From positions 310,001 to 374,000 of the forward strand of contig NZ_OCPC01000004.1 of assembly GCF_900220985.1 (NCBI RefSeq): a DNA stretch of 64,000 bases, written 5' to 3'. The notes beneath the pieces are model-generated. The model was not told the DNA's origin and made no database searches. It was given only the letters and a program-made list of their open reading frames with translations. Shown in pieces: positions 7,505-16,959 of the stretch. The position numbers and the translations under genes were made by a program. This DNA comes from Parahoeflea halophila. GTDB taxonomy: Bacteria; Pseudomonadota; Alphaproteobacteria; Rhizobiales; Rhizobiaceae. The stretch's first letter is position 1. The number at the start of each line of letters is the position of its first letter.

Positions 7505-10500
7505 GCGTGCGCGAAGCGCCGGGCCGAGGATTGCTCGCTGGCGGTGGTCTGGTCAGCACCTTCATCCGCCATCCAAACGCGGCCAATCTCCTGATGGTGC
7601 TGATGATCCTCTTCGGCGCCTATTCGATTGCGCGCATCAACACCCAGTTCTTCCCCACCATCGACCGACCGGCGATCACCATCGGGGTTGCATGGTCTGG
7701 CGCCAGCGCGGAGGATGTCGAGACCAACATTCTGTCTCTGGTCGAGCCCGAAGTCCGCTACGTCTCGGGTGTCGATCGCATGACGTCGACCGCCTCGGAA
7801 GGCTCGGCCAGTATCCGGCTCGAATTTGCCGATGGCACAGACATGACCCAGGCGATGACCGACGTGGAAACGGCGGTCAAGGCGGTCGGCAACCTGCCCG
7901 AAGACAGTGAAGATCCGACCATCACGAGATCCGTTTTCTTCGATACCGTTGCCAAGCTCGCCGTGTTCGGCGATGCCGATGAGGTGGTCAAGCGTGCCTG
8001 GGCCAAGCGCATTCGAGACGACCTGATTGATCGCGGCATCGACAAGATCGACTTCACCGGCCTGCGCAGCGCCGAGATCCGCGTCGAGGTGCCGGAGATT
8101 GAATTGCGGCGCTTGGACATGAAGATCTCCGATGTGTCTTCGGCCATCGCTGCCAACAGCCGCGACCTGCCCTCAGGCACGGTCGAGGGTGCCGTCGACC
8201 GGCAGCTTAGAACGCTCGCAGAAGCGCAAGGCGCGCGCGAACTTGCCGATATCGAGGTCAAATCCTTCCCCAGCGGCGAGAAGGTCCTGCTTGGCGACAT
8301 TGCCACCATCACTGATGGATTTGATGCCGACGACATCCGCGGTCTCGCCAGCGGCTCGCCTGCAATCGAACTTGATGTCCGCCGCGCGCCGACGGCCGAC
8401 ACGCTCGAGACCGCGTCGATCCTCTCAAGCTATATAGACGAGATCACCCCGCAATTGCCGCCGGGCGTCGAAATAGCAACCTACGAAGTTGCCTCGGATG
8501 CGCTGGCGGCGCGGATTTGGCTGTTGGTCAAGAACGGGCTTGGCGGCCTGCTTGTTGTTGTCGCGATCCTGTTCCTGTTTCTCAATGCCCGCATTGCCTT
8601 CTGGGTTGCGGCAGGCATACCCGTCGCGATGCTGGCGACCATCGGCTTCATGTATGCCTTTGGTCAGACCATCAACATGATCTCGCTGTTCTCGCTGATC
8701 ATGATGCTCGGCATCATCGTTGACGATGCCATCGTCGTCGGCGAGCACACGGCCACGCGGCTGCAGATGGGCGACGATCCGTATACGGCGGCGGAAAACG
8801 GTGTCGGCATGATGTTCACCCCGGTGATTGCCGCCATGTCGACAACGCTTGCGGCCTTTGCGCCGATCCTGATCATCGGCGACACCATCGGCCAGATGAT
8901 GGCGGTGCTGCCGGTGGTGGTGATCGCGGTGCTGGTTTCGAGCCTTCTTGAATGTTTCCTGGTCCTGCCCGGGCACCTTGCCAACTCCCTGTCCGGGCGC
9001 AGCCCGCCGGGCTGGTCCTGGTGGCGCCAGTTCCTGATCGCACTTGTGCTTATGGTGTTTCTCACCAGTGTGTCGGGGCGTCTGGCCGCGGATCTGGCTC
9101 TGGGAGCAAGTGACACCGACCTGCGTGCTGCCGCACGGAACTTCGCTGAACTTCCGCAGGCAGGCCGGATGGCGCTGATGGTGGCGGTCTCACTGGCCAT
9201 GGCGACCTTTATGGAATGGGCTCTTCTTGCCTTGCGCCGTCGCCAGGGCCGGGCAGGGGGACGGCCTGAAGAGGCTGGCGAAAGCCGCTTCCGCCGTGCC
9301 TTCGACTACGGTTTCGACCGCTTCCGTGATGGCGGCTTCAACAGGCTGGTGCAGCTCGCCTGGAACTGGCGCTATGTCACGCTTTCAATAGCCATTGCCA
9401 TGGTCATGGTGCTTGCCATCGGCCTGTCCCGCTCCGGGCGCGTCGAGTTCGTTTTCTTCCCATCGCCTGAAGCCGAAAATATCTCCGGCACCATCATCTT
9501 CAACGCCGGTCTGCCGGATGAGATTGCACTCAATGCTATTGCAGCACATGAAAAGGCCCTCCGGGAGGCTGACAGGGCCCTGTCGGGGAATGGAACTTCC
9601 TCGATCAAGGCGGTCTTCACCACTTTCGGCGCCTCGGGCCGCAGCGGCAGCACCACGGCACGTATCAAGGTGCAGCTGACCACATCCGAAGAGCGCGACG
9701 TGCGCACGCCTGATATTGTCAATGCCTGGCGCAAGGCCGCGCCCGATATCGCCGGAATTACCCGCTTTGCCGTGGCGCAATTCCGCGGCGGGCCTCCGGG
9801 CCGGGACATCGAAGTCAGGCTGCAGGGTGAGCGTGTGGCGGCATTGAAGACGGCGGCCGCTGATGTGGTGGCTCTGCTGTCAGGCATCAATGGCGTCACC
9901 GGGCTGGATGACAACCTGCCCTGGGGCAAGCCGGAACTTGTCATGCAATTGACGCCCCAGGGCGCGGCGCTGGGCTTTTCCATCGAGGATGTCGGAAGAC
10001 AGATCCGCAATGCCTTTGACGGATCGGTTCCGTTCCGGTTTCCGCGTGCCGATGACGAGGTCACCGTGCGGCTGGTACAAGAGCCAGCCTCTCCCGGGTC
10101 TCAGGCCCTGCGTGATTTCGAACTCAGAAGCCCTGGTGGCACCTTCGTGCCCTTGGCGGAAGTGGTCGACATGACCGAGCGGCAGGGCTTCTCCGCCATT
10201 CAGCGCCGCGACGGAAAGAGCACGATCTCCGTGACCGGCGACCTCGATCCCGCCGTCACCACCACGGGTGCGGTGGTCGAGCAACTGACGACCAGCGGCG
10301 ATCTCGATCTGATCGCAGCACGCCACGGGGTCAGCTACACATTTGGCGGCCGGTCGGAAGAACAGGAGGCCGCCTTCAGCGACCTGCAGATCGGCGTCGC
10401 CGTGGCACTCAGCGTGATCTACATCATTCTCGCCTGGGTGTTCGCCAGCTACTGGCGACCCATCGCGGTGCTCCTGATCATCCCGTTCGGCATTGTCGGT

Positions 10501-10914
10501 GCAATCTTCGGCCACTGGCTGCTCGGTTATCAGCTGACCATCCTTTCCTTCATCGGCCTGTTGGGCCTGGCGGGAATTCTGGTCAACGATTCCATCATCC
10601 TGGTTGCCCGGCTTGAGGAGCGCCGCGCTGAAGGCGACACACTCGCCCAGGCTGCGGTTGGCGCCAGTCGTGACCGTCTGCGCGCGGTATTGCTGACCTC
10701 GCTGACCACCATCGGCGGGTTGCTGCCTCTGCTTTATGAGACCAGCCTGCAGGCACAGTTCCTGTTACCGATGGCGATCACCATCGTCTTCGGCCTGGCC
10801 ATGACCACATTGCTGGTCCTGTTCCTTGTGCCTGCCCTTGTCGGCATCGGCGATGACATCGCCCGTGCCTTCTCTTTCATCTACGGCAGGCGGCCCATGG
10901 CACAGCGGGCCTGA
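7501..10914 (+). CDS. RND multidrug efflux permease (AcrB family)
   Basis: This 1137-residue inner-membrane proton/drug antiporter has TM1 at the N-terminus (NAANLLMVLMILFGAYSI), two large periplasmic loops and two TM bundles. The proton-relay aspartates D408-D409 in TM4 (GIIVDDAIVVGE) align with AcrB D407/D408. TM10 reads GILVNDSIIL around residues 1026-1035, so the AcrB lysine (K940) is replaced, as in other RND branches. It is about 90 residues longer than AcrB: residues 495-597 include two extra hydrophobic stretches between the two halves. It overlaps the adaptor gene by 4 bp. The substrate cannot be told from sequence. Confidence 0.94.
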   Translation: MSVREAPGRGLLAGGGLVSTFIRHPNAANLLMVLMILFGAYSIARINTQFFPTIDRPAITIGVAWSGASAEDVETNILSLVEPEVRYVSGVDRMTSTASEGSASIRLEFADGTDMTQAMTDVETAVKAVGNLPEDSEDPTITRSVFFDTVAKLAVFGDADEVVKRAWAKRIRDDLIDRGIDKIDFTGLRSAEIRVEVPEIELRRLDMKISDVSSAIAANSRDLPSGTVEGAVDRQLRTLAEAQGARELADIEVKSFPSGEKVLLGDIATITDGFDADDIRGLASGSPAIELDVRRAPTADTLETASILSSYIDEITPQLPPGVEIATYEVASDALAARIWLLVKNGLGGLLVVVAILFLFLNARIAFWVAAGIPVAMLATIGFMYAFGQTINMISLFSLIMMLGIIVDDAIVVGEHTATRLQMGDDPYTAAENGVGMMFTPVIAAMSTTLAAFAPILIIGDTIGQMMAVLPVVVIAVLVSSLLECFLVLPGHLANSLSGRSPPGWSWWRQFLIALVLMVFLTSVSGRLAADLALGASDTDLRAAARNFAELPQAGRMALMVAVSLAMATFMEWALLALRRRQGRAGGRPEEAGESRFRRAFDYGFDRFRDGGFNRLVQLAWNWRYVTLSIAIAMVMVLAIGLSRSGRVEFVFFPSPEAENISGTIIFNAGLPDEIALNAIAAHEKALREADRALSGNGTSSIKAVFTTFGASGRSGSTTARIKVQLTTSEERDVRTPDIVNAWRKAAPDIAGITRFAVAQFRGGPPGRDIEVRLQGERVAALKTAAADVVALLSGINGVTGLDDNLPWGKPELVMQLTPQGAALGFSIEDVGRQIRNAFDGSVPFRFPRADDEVTVRLVQEPASPGSQALRDFELRSPGGTFVPLAEVVDMTERQGFSAIQRRDGKSTISVTGDLDPAVTTTGAVVEQLTTSGDLDLIAARHGVSYTFGGRSEEQEAAFSDLQIGVAVALSVIYIILAWVFASYWRPIAVLLIIPFGIVGAIFGHWLLGYQLTILSFIGLLGLAGILVNDSIILVARLEERRAEGDTLAQAAVGASRDRLRAVLLTSLTTIGGLLPLLYETSLQAQFLLPMAITIVFGLAMTTLLVLFLVPALVGIGDDIARAFSFIYGRRPMAQRA

Positions 10915-10920
10915 TTGCGG

Positions 10921-12378
10921 TCAGGAGCGCCAGAAGCGCGGCAGGAACAGCACCAGCACCGTAAACAGCTCCAGCCGTCCCAGCAGCATGCCGGCCGAAA
11001 GCAGCCATTTCTGGATGTCGCTAAGCGACTGGAAATTGCCCGCCGGGCCGATGATGTCGCCCAGTCCGGGGCCGACATTGGAAAGCGCTGTTCCGGCGCC
11101 TGAGAGCGAACTGAGCGTATCGAGTCCGGTCAGCCTGAGCAGGATCGAAAGCACCACGAAAGACGCCATGAACAGGAAGAAGAAGCTCATCACCGAGGCA
11201 ATGACGCGGTCCTGGATCGGTTTGCCGTTGAAGTGAGCGCGAAACACGCCATGCGGGTACATCACCTGGGAAACGTGCTGACGCACGCCCTCGATCAGCA
11301 CCTGGAACCTGAAGATCTTGATGCCGCAGGAAGTGGAGCCGGCACAACCGCCGACAAACATGATGATGAAAAAGAACCCCACTGCATGCGGCCCCCACAG
11401 GCCATAGTCGGTTGAGGCGTAGCCGGTGCCGGTCACGATTGAGATCACGTTGAAGGCGGAATGCCGCAGCCCCTCTAGCCCGATATGGTTCCCGCTGAAA
11501 TGCGCCATCATCCAGCCGGCAACAACGGCTACGCCGAGAAAGCTCATAAAGGCCTTGACCTGCTCGTCCCGGATGATCGGGCGGAACCGCCCCTGAAGCA
11601 TTTGTACGTAGAGGATGAAGGGAATCGACCCCAGTACCATGAACACGACCGCGATCCATTCCACGCCGGCGTTCTGGAAATGTCCTATCGAGGCATCCTT
11701 GGTTGAAAATCCACCGGTGGCCACAGTGGTCATCGCATGGATCAGCGCATCATCCGCCGCCATGCCGACGGCCATGTAAGCGACGGCGCAGATGCCGGTC
11801 ATGGCGATGAAGACGAGTGTGATCGAAGTCGAGATCTGCGTCGCCCGTGGCAGGATTTTTTCAGCCGTGTCGAAAGCTTCCGCCTTGAAGAGCTGCATGC
11901 CGCCGATCTGCAGCATCGGCAGCACGGCAATCGCCATGACGATGATCCCCAGTCCGCCAAGCCATTGCAGCAACCCGCGCCAGAACAGGATGCCCGGTGG
12001 TGCGTAGTCAAGGCCGGTGATCACCGTGGCGCCGGTGGTGGTCAGGCCGGACATCGATTCGAAAAATGCGTCGGTGTAGCTTGGCACGACACCTGACCAC
12101 TGGAACGGCAGCGCCCCGAACGCAATCAGCGTCACCCATGACACCACCGTCATCAGCATTGCCTGGCGTGTCGAGAGACCCTTGGGGATGCCGCGATTGG
12201 CAGCAAACAGAGCAAGCCCCACCAGCATCGTTATCGTGCCGGAGCTGGCAAAGATCATCCAGTCGTCATTGTCAGCGGCGATATCGACCAGCGCAGGCAG
12301 AAGCATGGCAAAGCCCAGCGTCGCCACCAGCAGGCCGGTGACCAGCATCACCGGGCGGAATTCGGCGAAGGCGGTCAA
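10921..12378 (-). CDS. trkH: Trk/Ktr-type potassium uptake membrane protein
   Basis: This 485-residue protein belongs to the TrkH/KtrB superfamily, the channel-like subunit for K+ uptake in the inner membrane. Four pore loops with selectivity-filter glycines are recognisable: [28 protein letters not shown] and [12 protein letters not shown]. It starts four bases inside the end of apaG, giving translational coupling. Its partner TrkA, a cytoplasmic NAD-binding subunit, is not in the window. It is convergent with the RND permease, with only 6 bp between stops. Confidence 0.95.
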   Translation of the reverse strand: MTAFAEFRPVMLVTGLLVATLGFAMLLPALVDIAADNDDWMIFASSGTITMLVGLALFAANRGIPKGLSTRQAMLMTVVSWVTLIAFGALPFQWSGVVPSYTDAFFESMSGLTTTGATVITGLDYAPPGILFWRGLLQWLGGLGIIVMAIAVLPMLQIGGMQLFKAEAFDTAEKILPRATQISTSITLVFIAMTGICAVAYMAVGMAADDALIHAMTTVATGGFSTKDASIGHFQNAGVEWIAVVFMVLGSIPFILYVQMLQGRFRPIIRDEQVKAFMSFLGVAVVAGWMMAHFSGNHIGLEGLRHSAFNVISIVTGTGYASTDYGLWGPHAVGFFFIIMFVGGCAGSTSCGIKIFRFQVLIEGVRQHVSQVMYPHGVFRAHFNGKPIQDRVIASVMSFFFLFMASFVVLSILLRLTGLDTLSSLSGAGTALSNVGPGLGDIIGPAGNFQSLSDIQKWLLSAGMLLGRLELFTVLVLFLPRFWRS

Positions 12379-12767
12379 TTCAGTGTTCTTGCCATGCCCG
12401 GTAGGTCCAGCGAAAAGGCCGGGATCTCGACATCGAACAATTCGCCCGCGGCAGATTGCATTTGGTAAGTGCCGACCATGACGCCGGACGGTGTGTCCAG
12501 CGGGCAGCCAGAGGAGTATTCATAGGTATCGCCGGGGCCAAGCACTGGCTGTTCGCCGACCACTCCAGCTCCGCGAACTTCGTCGACGATGCCGTTCTCG
12601 TCGGTGATCTTCCAATGCCGGCTTTGCAGCTGCACGATCTCTTCGGAATTGTTGACGATGACAATACGGTAACCCCAAACATAACGCCCGTCCTCGGGGT
12701 CCGATTGGTCCTCGAGATAGTAGGGTTCCACCGTCACTTCTATTTCACGTGTTACTGCACGATACAT
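12375..12767 (-). CDS. apaG: ApaG protein
   Basis: This 130-residue single-domain protein is a full-length match to the ApaG/DUF525 immunoglobulin-like fold. It has [22 protein letters not shown] in the middle, the [17 protein letters not shown] segment and the terminal MVGTYQM. ApaG is a small cytoplasmic protein linked genetically to Co2+ resistance and Mg2+ homeostasis; its biochemical role is not settled. The gene is just upstream of trkH with a 4-bp overlap, so both are probably made from one transcript, which fits a shared ion-homeostasis role. Confidence 0.95.
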   Translation of the reverse strand: MYRAVTREIEVTVEPYYLEDQSDPEDGRYVWGYRIVIVNNSEEIVQLQSRHWKITDENGIVDEVRGAGVVGEQPVLGPGDTYEYSSGCPLDTPSGVMVGTYQMQSAAGELFDVEIPAFSLDLPGMARTLN

Positions 12768-12946
12768 CAGTCACTCCTTGCGACACTCATTCTACAGAGA
12801 GGTCCCCGCGTCAAGCGTTGCAGCGCAACCAAAACTCACGGAAATGCGGTTTGCCGTGACATGAATGTGATGACCTCAAGCCTGCGCCGGAGGTGACGTA
12901 CGGAACCGGCCGCGCTATCACATGCGGCAAAAAGGAAAATGACACC

Positions 12947-13555
12947 ATGATGGACGGGACCGCCCGCAAGTTTATCCAGCCGCCTCTGGACCGGATCGGA
13001 GCCTGGTTGGCCGCACAGGGCGTGAAAGCCAATTACGTCACGGTCTTTGCCTGCCTTGTGGGTCTTGCAGCGGCGGGGCTGGTCACGGCGGGATACATGC
13101 TCGTGGCGCTGGTGTTGATTGTAATCAGCCGGATTTGCGACGGATTGGATGGTTCGGTGGCTCGAGCAAGCCGTCCGACCGATTTCGGCGGTTATCTCGA
13201 TATCACGCTTGATTTCGTGTTTTACGGTGCGGTGCCACTGGCCTTCGTTGTCTACGATCCCGCTGCCAATGCCTTGGCCGGTGCTGCCTTGATCTTCTCG
13301 TTTTACGTCAATGGTGCGAGTTTCCTCGCCTATGCCGTGGTCGCCGAAAAACGTGGGCTCAGCACCACGGCGCGCGGCGTCAAGTCGATCTATTTCACCA
13401 CCGGTCTCGCCGAAGCCAGCGAGACCTATATCGTGTTCGCAATTTTCTGCCTCTGGCCGGCCTGGTTTGCGCCGGTAGCCTGGGTGTTCACCGTCATCTG
13501 CCTTTACACCGCGATCTCGCGGGTCGTGCAGGCGCGGGCTGAGTTCCCGAACTAG
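12947..13555 (+). CDS. CDP-alcohol phosphatidyltransferase family protein
   Basis: This membrane protein of about 202 residues has the full CDP-alcohol phosphotransferase signature in the pattern D-G-x2-A-R-x8-G-x3-D-x3-D (DGSVARASR through GGYLDITLD, residues 48-70). The family transfers a phosphatidyl group from a CDP-linked donor to an alcohol, as in phosphatidylglycerophosphate, phosphatidylserine or cardiolipin synthesis. Six hydrophobic segments are visible. The start at 12947 has AAGGA upstream; the ATG at 12950 is an alternative. It is convergent with metZ, leaving 7 bp. The exact alcohol acceptor cannot be assigned. Confidence 0.9.
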   Translation: MMDGTARKFIQPPLDRIGAWLAAQGVKANYVTVFACLVGLAAAGLVTAGYMLVALVLIVISRICDGLDGSVARASRPTDFGGYLDITLDFVFYGAVPLAFVVYDPAANALAGAALIFSFYVNGASFLAYAVVAEKRGLSTTARGVKSIYFTTGLAEASETYIVFAIFCLWPAWFAPVAWVFTVICLYTAISRVVQARAEFPN

Positions 13556-13562
13556 TGCTAGC

Positions 13563-14747
13563 CTAGAGACCTGAGAGCGCGTGATCGAGATCCTCGATGA
13601 GATCGTCGGCGTCTTCGATCCCCATCGAAAGACGCAACACGCCGGGCCCGATGCCGAGTTCGGCACGGGCTTCTTCGGCAAGATTCTTGTGCGTGGTGGT
13701 GGCCGGATGTGTGATCAGGCTTTTGGTATCTCCAAGATTGTTTGAGAGCTTGATCACCTCGAGCTTGTTCTGCATCGCGAACGCTGCCGGTTTGCCGCCC
13801 TTGAGTTCCAGAGCGACCAGTGTCGAGCCGCCCTTCATTTGCCGGGCACAGATCTCCGCCTGCGGATGGTCGGCGCGGCCGGGATAGATTACCCGCGTAA
13901 TCGCCGGGTGGTCTGCGAGGAAGTCAGCTACCTTGGTCGCGTTTTCGGTCTGCTGGCGCACCCTCAGCGGCAGAGTTTCCAGACCCTTGAGCAGCGTCCA
14001 TGCATTGAAGGGCGACAGTGACGGGCCGGTGTGCCGGAAATAGTCGTGCAGGTTCTCGTCGATCCAGTCCTTGTCCGACAGGATTACCCCGCCCAGGCAG
14101 CGGCCCTGACCGTCAATATGCTTGGTCGCCGAATAGGCCACAATATGGGCGCCAAGTTCGAACGGCTTCTGCATCAACGGCGTGGCAAACACGTTGTCGA
14201 CCACAAGCTTGGCGCCGATCTGATTGGCGAGCTTGGCAACCCCGGCGATATCGACCACCTCAAGTGTCGGGTTGGTCGGGCTTTCGAGGAAAAACACTTT
14301 GGTATTAGGCCGGATAGCGGCCTCGAAATTGGTCAGGTCGCGGCCGTCGACGAGAGTTGATTCAACGCCGTAGCGGGGCAACAGCGTTTCGACGACCCAG
14401 CGGCAGGAGCCGAACAGTGCGCGGGCGGAAACAACGTGGTCGCCCGCCTTGAGCTGGCACAGCAGCGCTGCCGAGATCGCCGCCATGCCCGAGGCGGTGG
14501 CGCGCGCATCTTCCGCACCTTCCATCGCGCACATGCGCTTTTCGAACATGTCGTTGGTCGGATTGGCATAGCGCGAATAGATGAAACCCGGATCTTCGCC
14601 CTTGAACCTCGCTTCCGCGGCTTCGGCGCTGTCATAGACGAAGCCCTGGGTCAGAAAGATCGCTTCGGAGGTCTCGCCAAATCCTGAACGGCTGGTGCCG
14701 CCATGCACGAGCTGGGTCGCGGGGCGGAGGTGTCGGGTGCTTGTCAT
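13563..14747 (-). CDS. metZ: O-succinylhomoserine sulfhydrylase
   Basis: This 394-residue Cys/Met-metabolism PLP enzyme has the sulfhydrylase-type start (HLRPATQLVHGG), the FIYSRYANPT motif and the Schiff-base lysine K209 in AYSATKHIDGQGR. It makes homocysteine directly from O-succinylhomoserine and sulfide in methionine synthesis. Upstream lies a SAM-II riboswitch followed by a terminator, consistent with end-product control by S-adenosylmethionine. The start at 14747 is preferred by homology; a GTG at 14762 is in frame but lies almost against the terminator T-run. Cystathionine-type activity cannot be excluded, but the sequence start and riboswitch favour metZ. Confidence 0.93.
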   Translation of the reverse strand: MTSTRHLRPATQLVHGGTSRSGFGETSEAIFLTQGFVYDSAEAAEARFKGEDPGFIYSRYANPTNDMFEKRMCAMEGAEDARATASGMAAISAALLCQLKAGDHVVSARALFGSCRWVVETLLPRYGVESTLVDGRDLTNFEAAIRPNTKVFFLESPTNPTLEVVDIAGVAKLANQIGAKLVVDNVFATPLMQKPFELGAHIVAYSATKHIDGQGRCLGGVILSDKDWIDENLHDYFRHTGPSLSPFNAWTLLKGLETLPLRVRQQTENATKVADFLADHPAITRVIYPGRADHPQAEICARQMKGGSTLVALELKGGKPAAFAMQNKLEVIKLSNNLGDTKSLITHPATTTHKNLAEEARAELGIGPGVLRLSMGIEDADDLIEDLDHALSGL

Positions 14748-14764
14748 GATCCTGGTCCACACAC

Positions 14765-14796
14765 AAAAATACCGGCTTGCGAAGTCGCCAGCCGGT
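14765..14796 (-). terminator. Intrinsic terminator in the metZ leader
   Basis: On the minus strand ACCGGCT and AGCCGGT form a stem extended by GCG/CGC after one mismatch. It has a 4-nt loop and is followed by ATTTTTG. It lies between the SAM-II aptamer and the metZ start codon, so it acts as an attenuator. Its 3' arm (14771-14780) is an exact complement of the aptamer core at 14837-14846. Confidence 0.8.
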
Positions 14797-14803
14797 TTTG
14801 CAA

Positions 14804-14864
14804 CCCGACCATTTTAGCGACTTGTTTAACGTGGCTGCAAGCCGGTCGGCCAAATCACCACGGG
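14804..14864 (-). promoter_or_regulatory. SAM-II riboswitch
   Basis: The minus strand carries the characteristic conserved core of the SAM-II (metA-motif) aptamer. P1 pairs CGTGG (14862-14858) with CCACG (14834-14830). The GTGATTTG segment, the TTAAACAAGTCGCTAAA stretch, and the pseudoknot pairing CGACC (14848-14844) with GGTCG (14810-14806) are all present. SAM-II is known from alphaproteobacteria upstream of methionine genes, including metA and metZ homologues. It is expected to bind S-adenosylmethionine and lower metZ expression. Here a terminator follows, pointing to transcriptional control. Confidence 0.95.
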
Positions 14865-14951
14865 ATAACCGCGCTTTTAAGCGGTTCCGCCGCTTGCGTC
14901 AATCGCTTCGCCTTGTCATCAAGGCATCAGGCAATTTGGAGCATTGAGATC

Positions 14952-16040
14952 TTGGCAGAGGGTATTCTCTCCGACAGCGCGATTCAGGCGCTCTTTGATG
15001 CGGCAAGGCTTGTCTCCGGCCGGCCTCTTGATGCCGATCAGATCCAGCCTGCGAGCCTTGACCTGAGGCTGGGCGCAAGGGCTTACCGGGTGCGCGCCAG
15101 TTTCCTGCCCGGCCCAACAGCCACGGTTGAAGACAAGCTCAAGCGGCTGAGCATGCATGAGATCGATCTTTCGGCCGGCGCCGTGCTGGAGACCGGTTGC
15201 GTCTACATCGTCCCCTTGCTCGAAAGCCTCGATCTGCCGTCGGAGATCTCCGCTTCGGCAAACCCGAAAAGCTCGACCGGGCGGCTGGACATCTTTACCC
15301 GCGTCATGACTGATCACGGCCAGGAATTCGACAAGATCGCGCCGGGTTATACCGGGCCGCTCTGGCTCGAGGTCAGCCCGCGAACGTTTCCGATCGTGGC
15401 GCGCACCGGTTCACGCCTGTCGCAGATCCGCTTTCGCAAGGGCCATGCCGTGCTGGGCGAGGATGAGCTGTCGGCGCTTCACACCGCCGAAATGCTGGTT
15501 GCGTCCGAAACTCCGAATGTCTCGGGCGGCGGCATTGCGCTGTCGATCGACCTGATGGGGCAGGGCGATGATGGGCTGATCGGTTATCGCGGCAAACATC
15601 ACACCGCAGTTGTCGACGTCGACAAGCGCGCGGCCCAAGAGGTGTTCGATTTTTGGGAGCCGCTGTACAATCGCGGATCCGCCGATCTGATCCTCGATCC
15701 CGACGAGTTCTATATTCTGGTAAGCCGGGAGTCGGTGCATGTGCCGCCACTATATGCCGCGGAGATGACCCCGTTCGATCCGCTGGTCGGTGAGTTCCGG
15801 GTGCATTATGCCGGTTTCTTCGATCCCGGCTTCGGTCACAGCGAAGCGGGCGGTGCTGGAAGCCGGGCTGTACTCGAAGTACGCAGCCACGAGGTTCCCT
15901 TTATTCTCGAACACGGTCAGATCGTCGGGCGCCTGATTTACGAGAAGATGCTGGAGCGCCCCGCTGCCCTTTATGGATCGGGTCTGGGCTCGAACTATCA
16001 GGCCCAGGGCCTGAAACTGTCCAAGCATTTTCGAGCCTGA
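14952..16040 (+). CDS. dcd: 2'-deoxycytidine 5'-triphosphate deaminase (long form)
   Basis: This protein of about 362 residues matches the long two-domain dCTP deaminase found in alphaproteobacteria. The first half shows ILSDSAIQAL, PASLDLRLG and the active-site segment ANPKSSTGRLD. The second half shows a dUTPase-like repeat with FRVHYAGFFDPGFGH and EVPFILEHGQ. It deaminates dCTP to dUTP for dTMP synthesis. No ATG fits the family start; the TTG at 14952 is preceded by GGAG 10 nt upstream and gives LAEGILSDSAI. It diverges from metZ, and its leader is separated from the riboswitch by less than 90 bp. Confidence 0.88.
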   Translation: MAEGILSDSAIQALFDAARLVSGRPLDADQIQPASLDLRLGARAYRVRASFLPGPTATVEDKLKRLSMHEIDLSAGAVLETGCVYIVPLLESLDLPSEISASANPKSSTGRLDIFTRVMTDHGQEFDKIAPGYTGPLWLEVSPRTFPIVARTGSRLSQIRFRKGHAVLGEDELSALHTAEMLVASETPNVSGGGIALSIDLMGQGDDGLIGYRGKHHTAVVDVDKRAAQEVFDFWEPLYNRGSADLILDPDEFYILVSRESVHVPPLYAAEMTPFDPLVGEFRVHYAGFFDPGFGHSEAGGAGSRAVLEVRSHEVPFILEHGQIVGRLIYEKMLERPAALYGSGLGSNYQAQGLKLSKHFRA

Positions 16041-16070
16041 GCAGGCGTCGCGACTTCCGGACTTGCCTGA

Positions 16071-16874
16071 TCAGGACGGCCGCGCGGCATCTGCCTGCAT
16101 CGCCTTGAGCTCGTTGAGGTCCTTGCGGATCGCTTTCAGCTCCTTGAGCATCGCGGTCTGGTCCGACGCGATCGCCTCGCGGTCAGCCGAGGCCTCTGCG
16201 TCGTGTTCCTCCTGCATGGCCGAGACGATGATGCCGATGAACAGGTTGAGCACCGTGAACGTGGTGCTGGCAATGAACGGAATGAAAAACGCCCAGGCCA
16301 TCGGGTAGACTTCCATCACCGGGCGGACAATGCCCATTGACCAGCTCTCCAGCGTCATGACCTGAAACAGCGAATAGGCTGAAGCCGGGATCGAGCCGAA
16401 CCACTCGGGAAAACTGTCACCATAAAGCTTGGTCGCCATCACCGAGAAAACGTAGAACACAAGCGTCAGGAGCAGCATGATCGAGCCCATGCCAGGCAGG
16501 GCGCTGACCAGACCGCCGACCACGCGCTTGAGTGACGGGACCATGCTGATGATCCTCAATACTCTGAGGATGCGCAGAGCGCGCAGTACCGAAAGCCCGC
16601 CGGTGGCCGGGACGAGCGCCACGCCAACCACGACCAGGTCGAAGATCCGCCAGGGATCACGGAAGAAATCCAATCGCCAGGCCAGCAGCCGTGCGGCCAC
16701 TTCAACAACAAAGACGCCAAGAATGAGCCGGTCTAGAACCGTCAGCAGTCCACCAAACATCCGCACCGCTTCCGGCACGGTCTCGAGCCCTAGCGTGATC
16801 GCGTTGATAACGATCAGAACGGTGATGACGTTTTCAAAGCGGCGTGAGGAAAGAACGGATTTCAGCTGGTTCAT
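16071..16874 (-). CDS. Bacterial voltage-gated sodium channel (NaChBac-like)
   Basis: This 267-residue six-transmembrane ion transport protein has an S4 voltage sensor with arginines spaced every three residues (R98, R101, R104, R107 in LRALRILRVLR). The selectivity filter TLESWS at residues 174-179 is the hallmark of homotetrameric bacterial Nav channels such as NavAb and NaChBac. S6 is TVLNLFIGIIVSAM, followed by an acidic neck and a charged C-terminal helix (about 225-260) that should form the tetrameric coiled coil. It acts in the inner membrane. Roles in motility, pH or Na+ homeostasis known elsewhere are inference here. Confidence 0.93.
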   Translation of the reverse strand: MNQLKSVLSSRRFENVITVLIVINAITLGLETVPEAVRMFGGLLTVLDRLILGVFVVEVAARLLAWRLDFFRDPWRIFDLVVVGVALVPATGGLSVLRALRILRVLRIISMVPSLKRVVGGLVSALPGMGSIMLLLTLVFYVFSVMATKLYGDSFPEWFGSIPASAYSLFQVMTLESWSMGIVRPVMEVYPMAWAFFIPFIASTTFTVLNLFIGIIVSAMQEEHDAEASADREAIASDQTAMLKELKAIRKDLNELKAMQADAARPS

Positions 16875-16959
16875 GGGCCGTCATTTGGTTGAAGCGTGGC
16901 GCCATCCATATGAGGTCGGTCCCACATCCAGTCAACCCGGTCTTGGCAGGCAATGCGGC

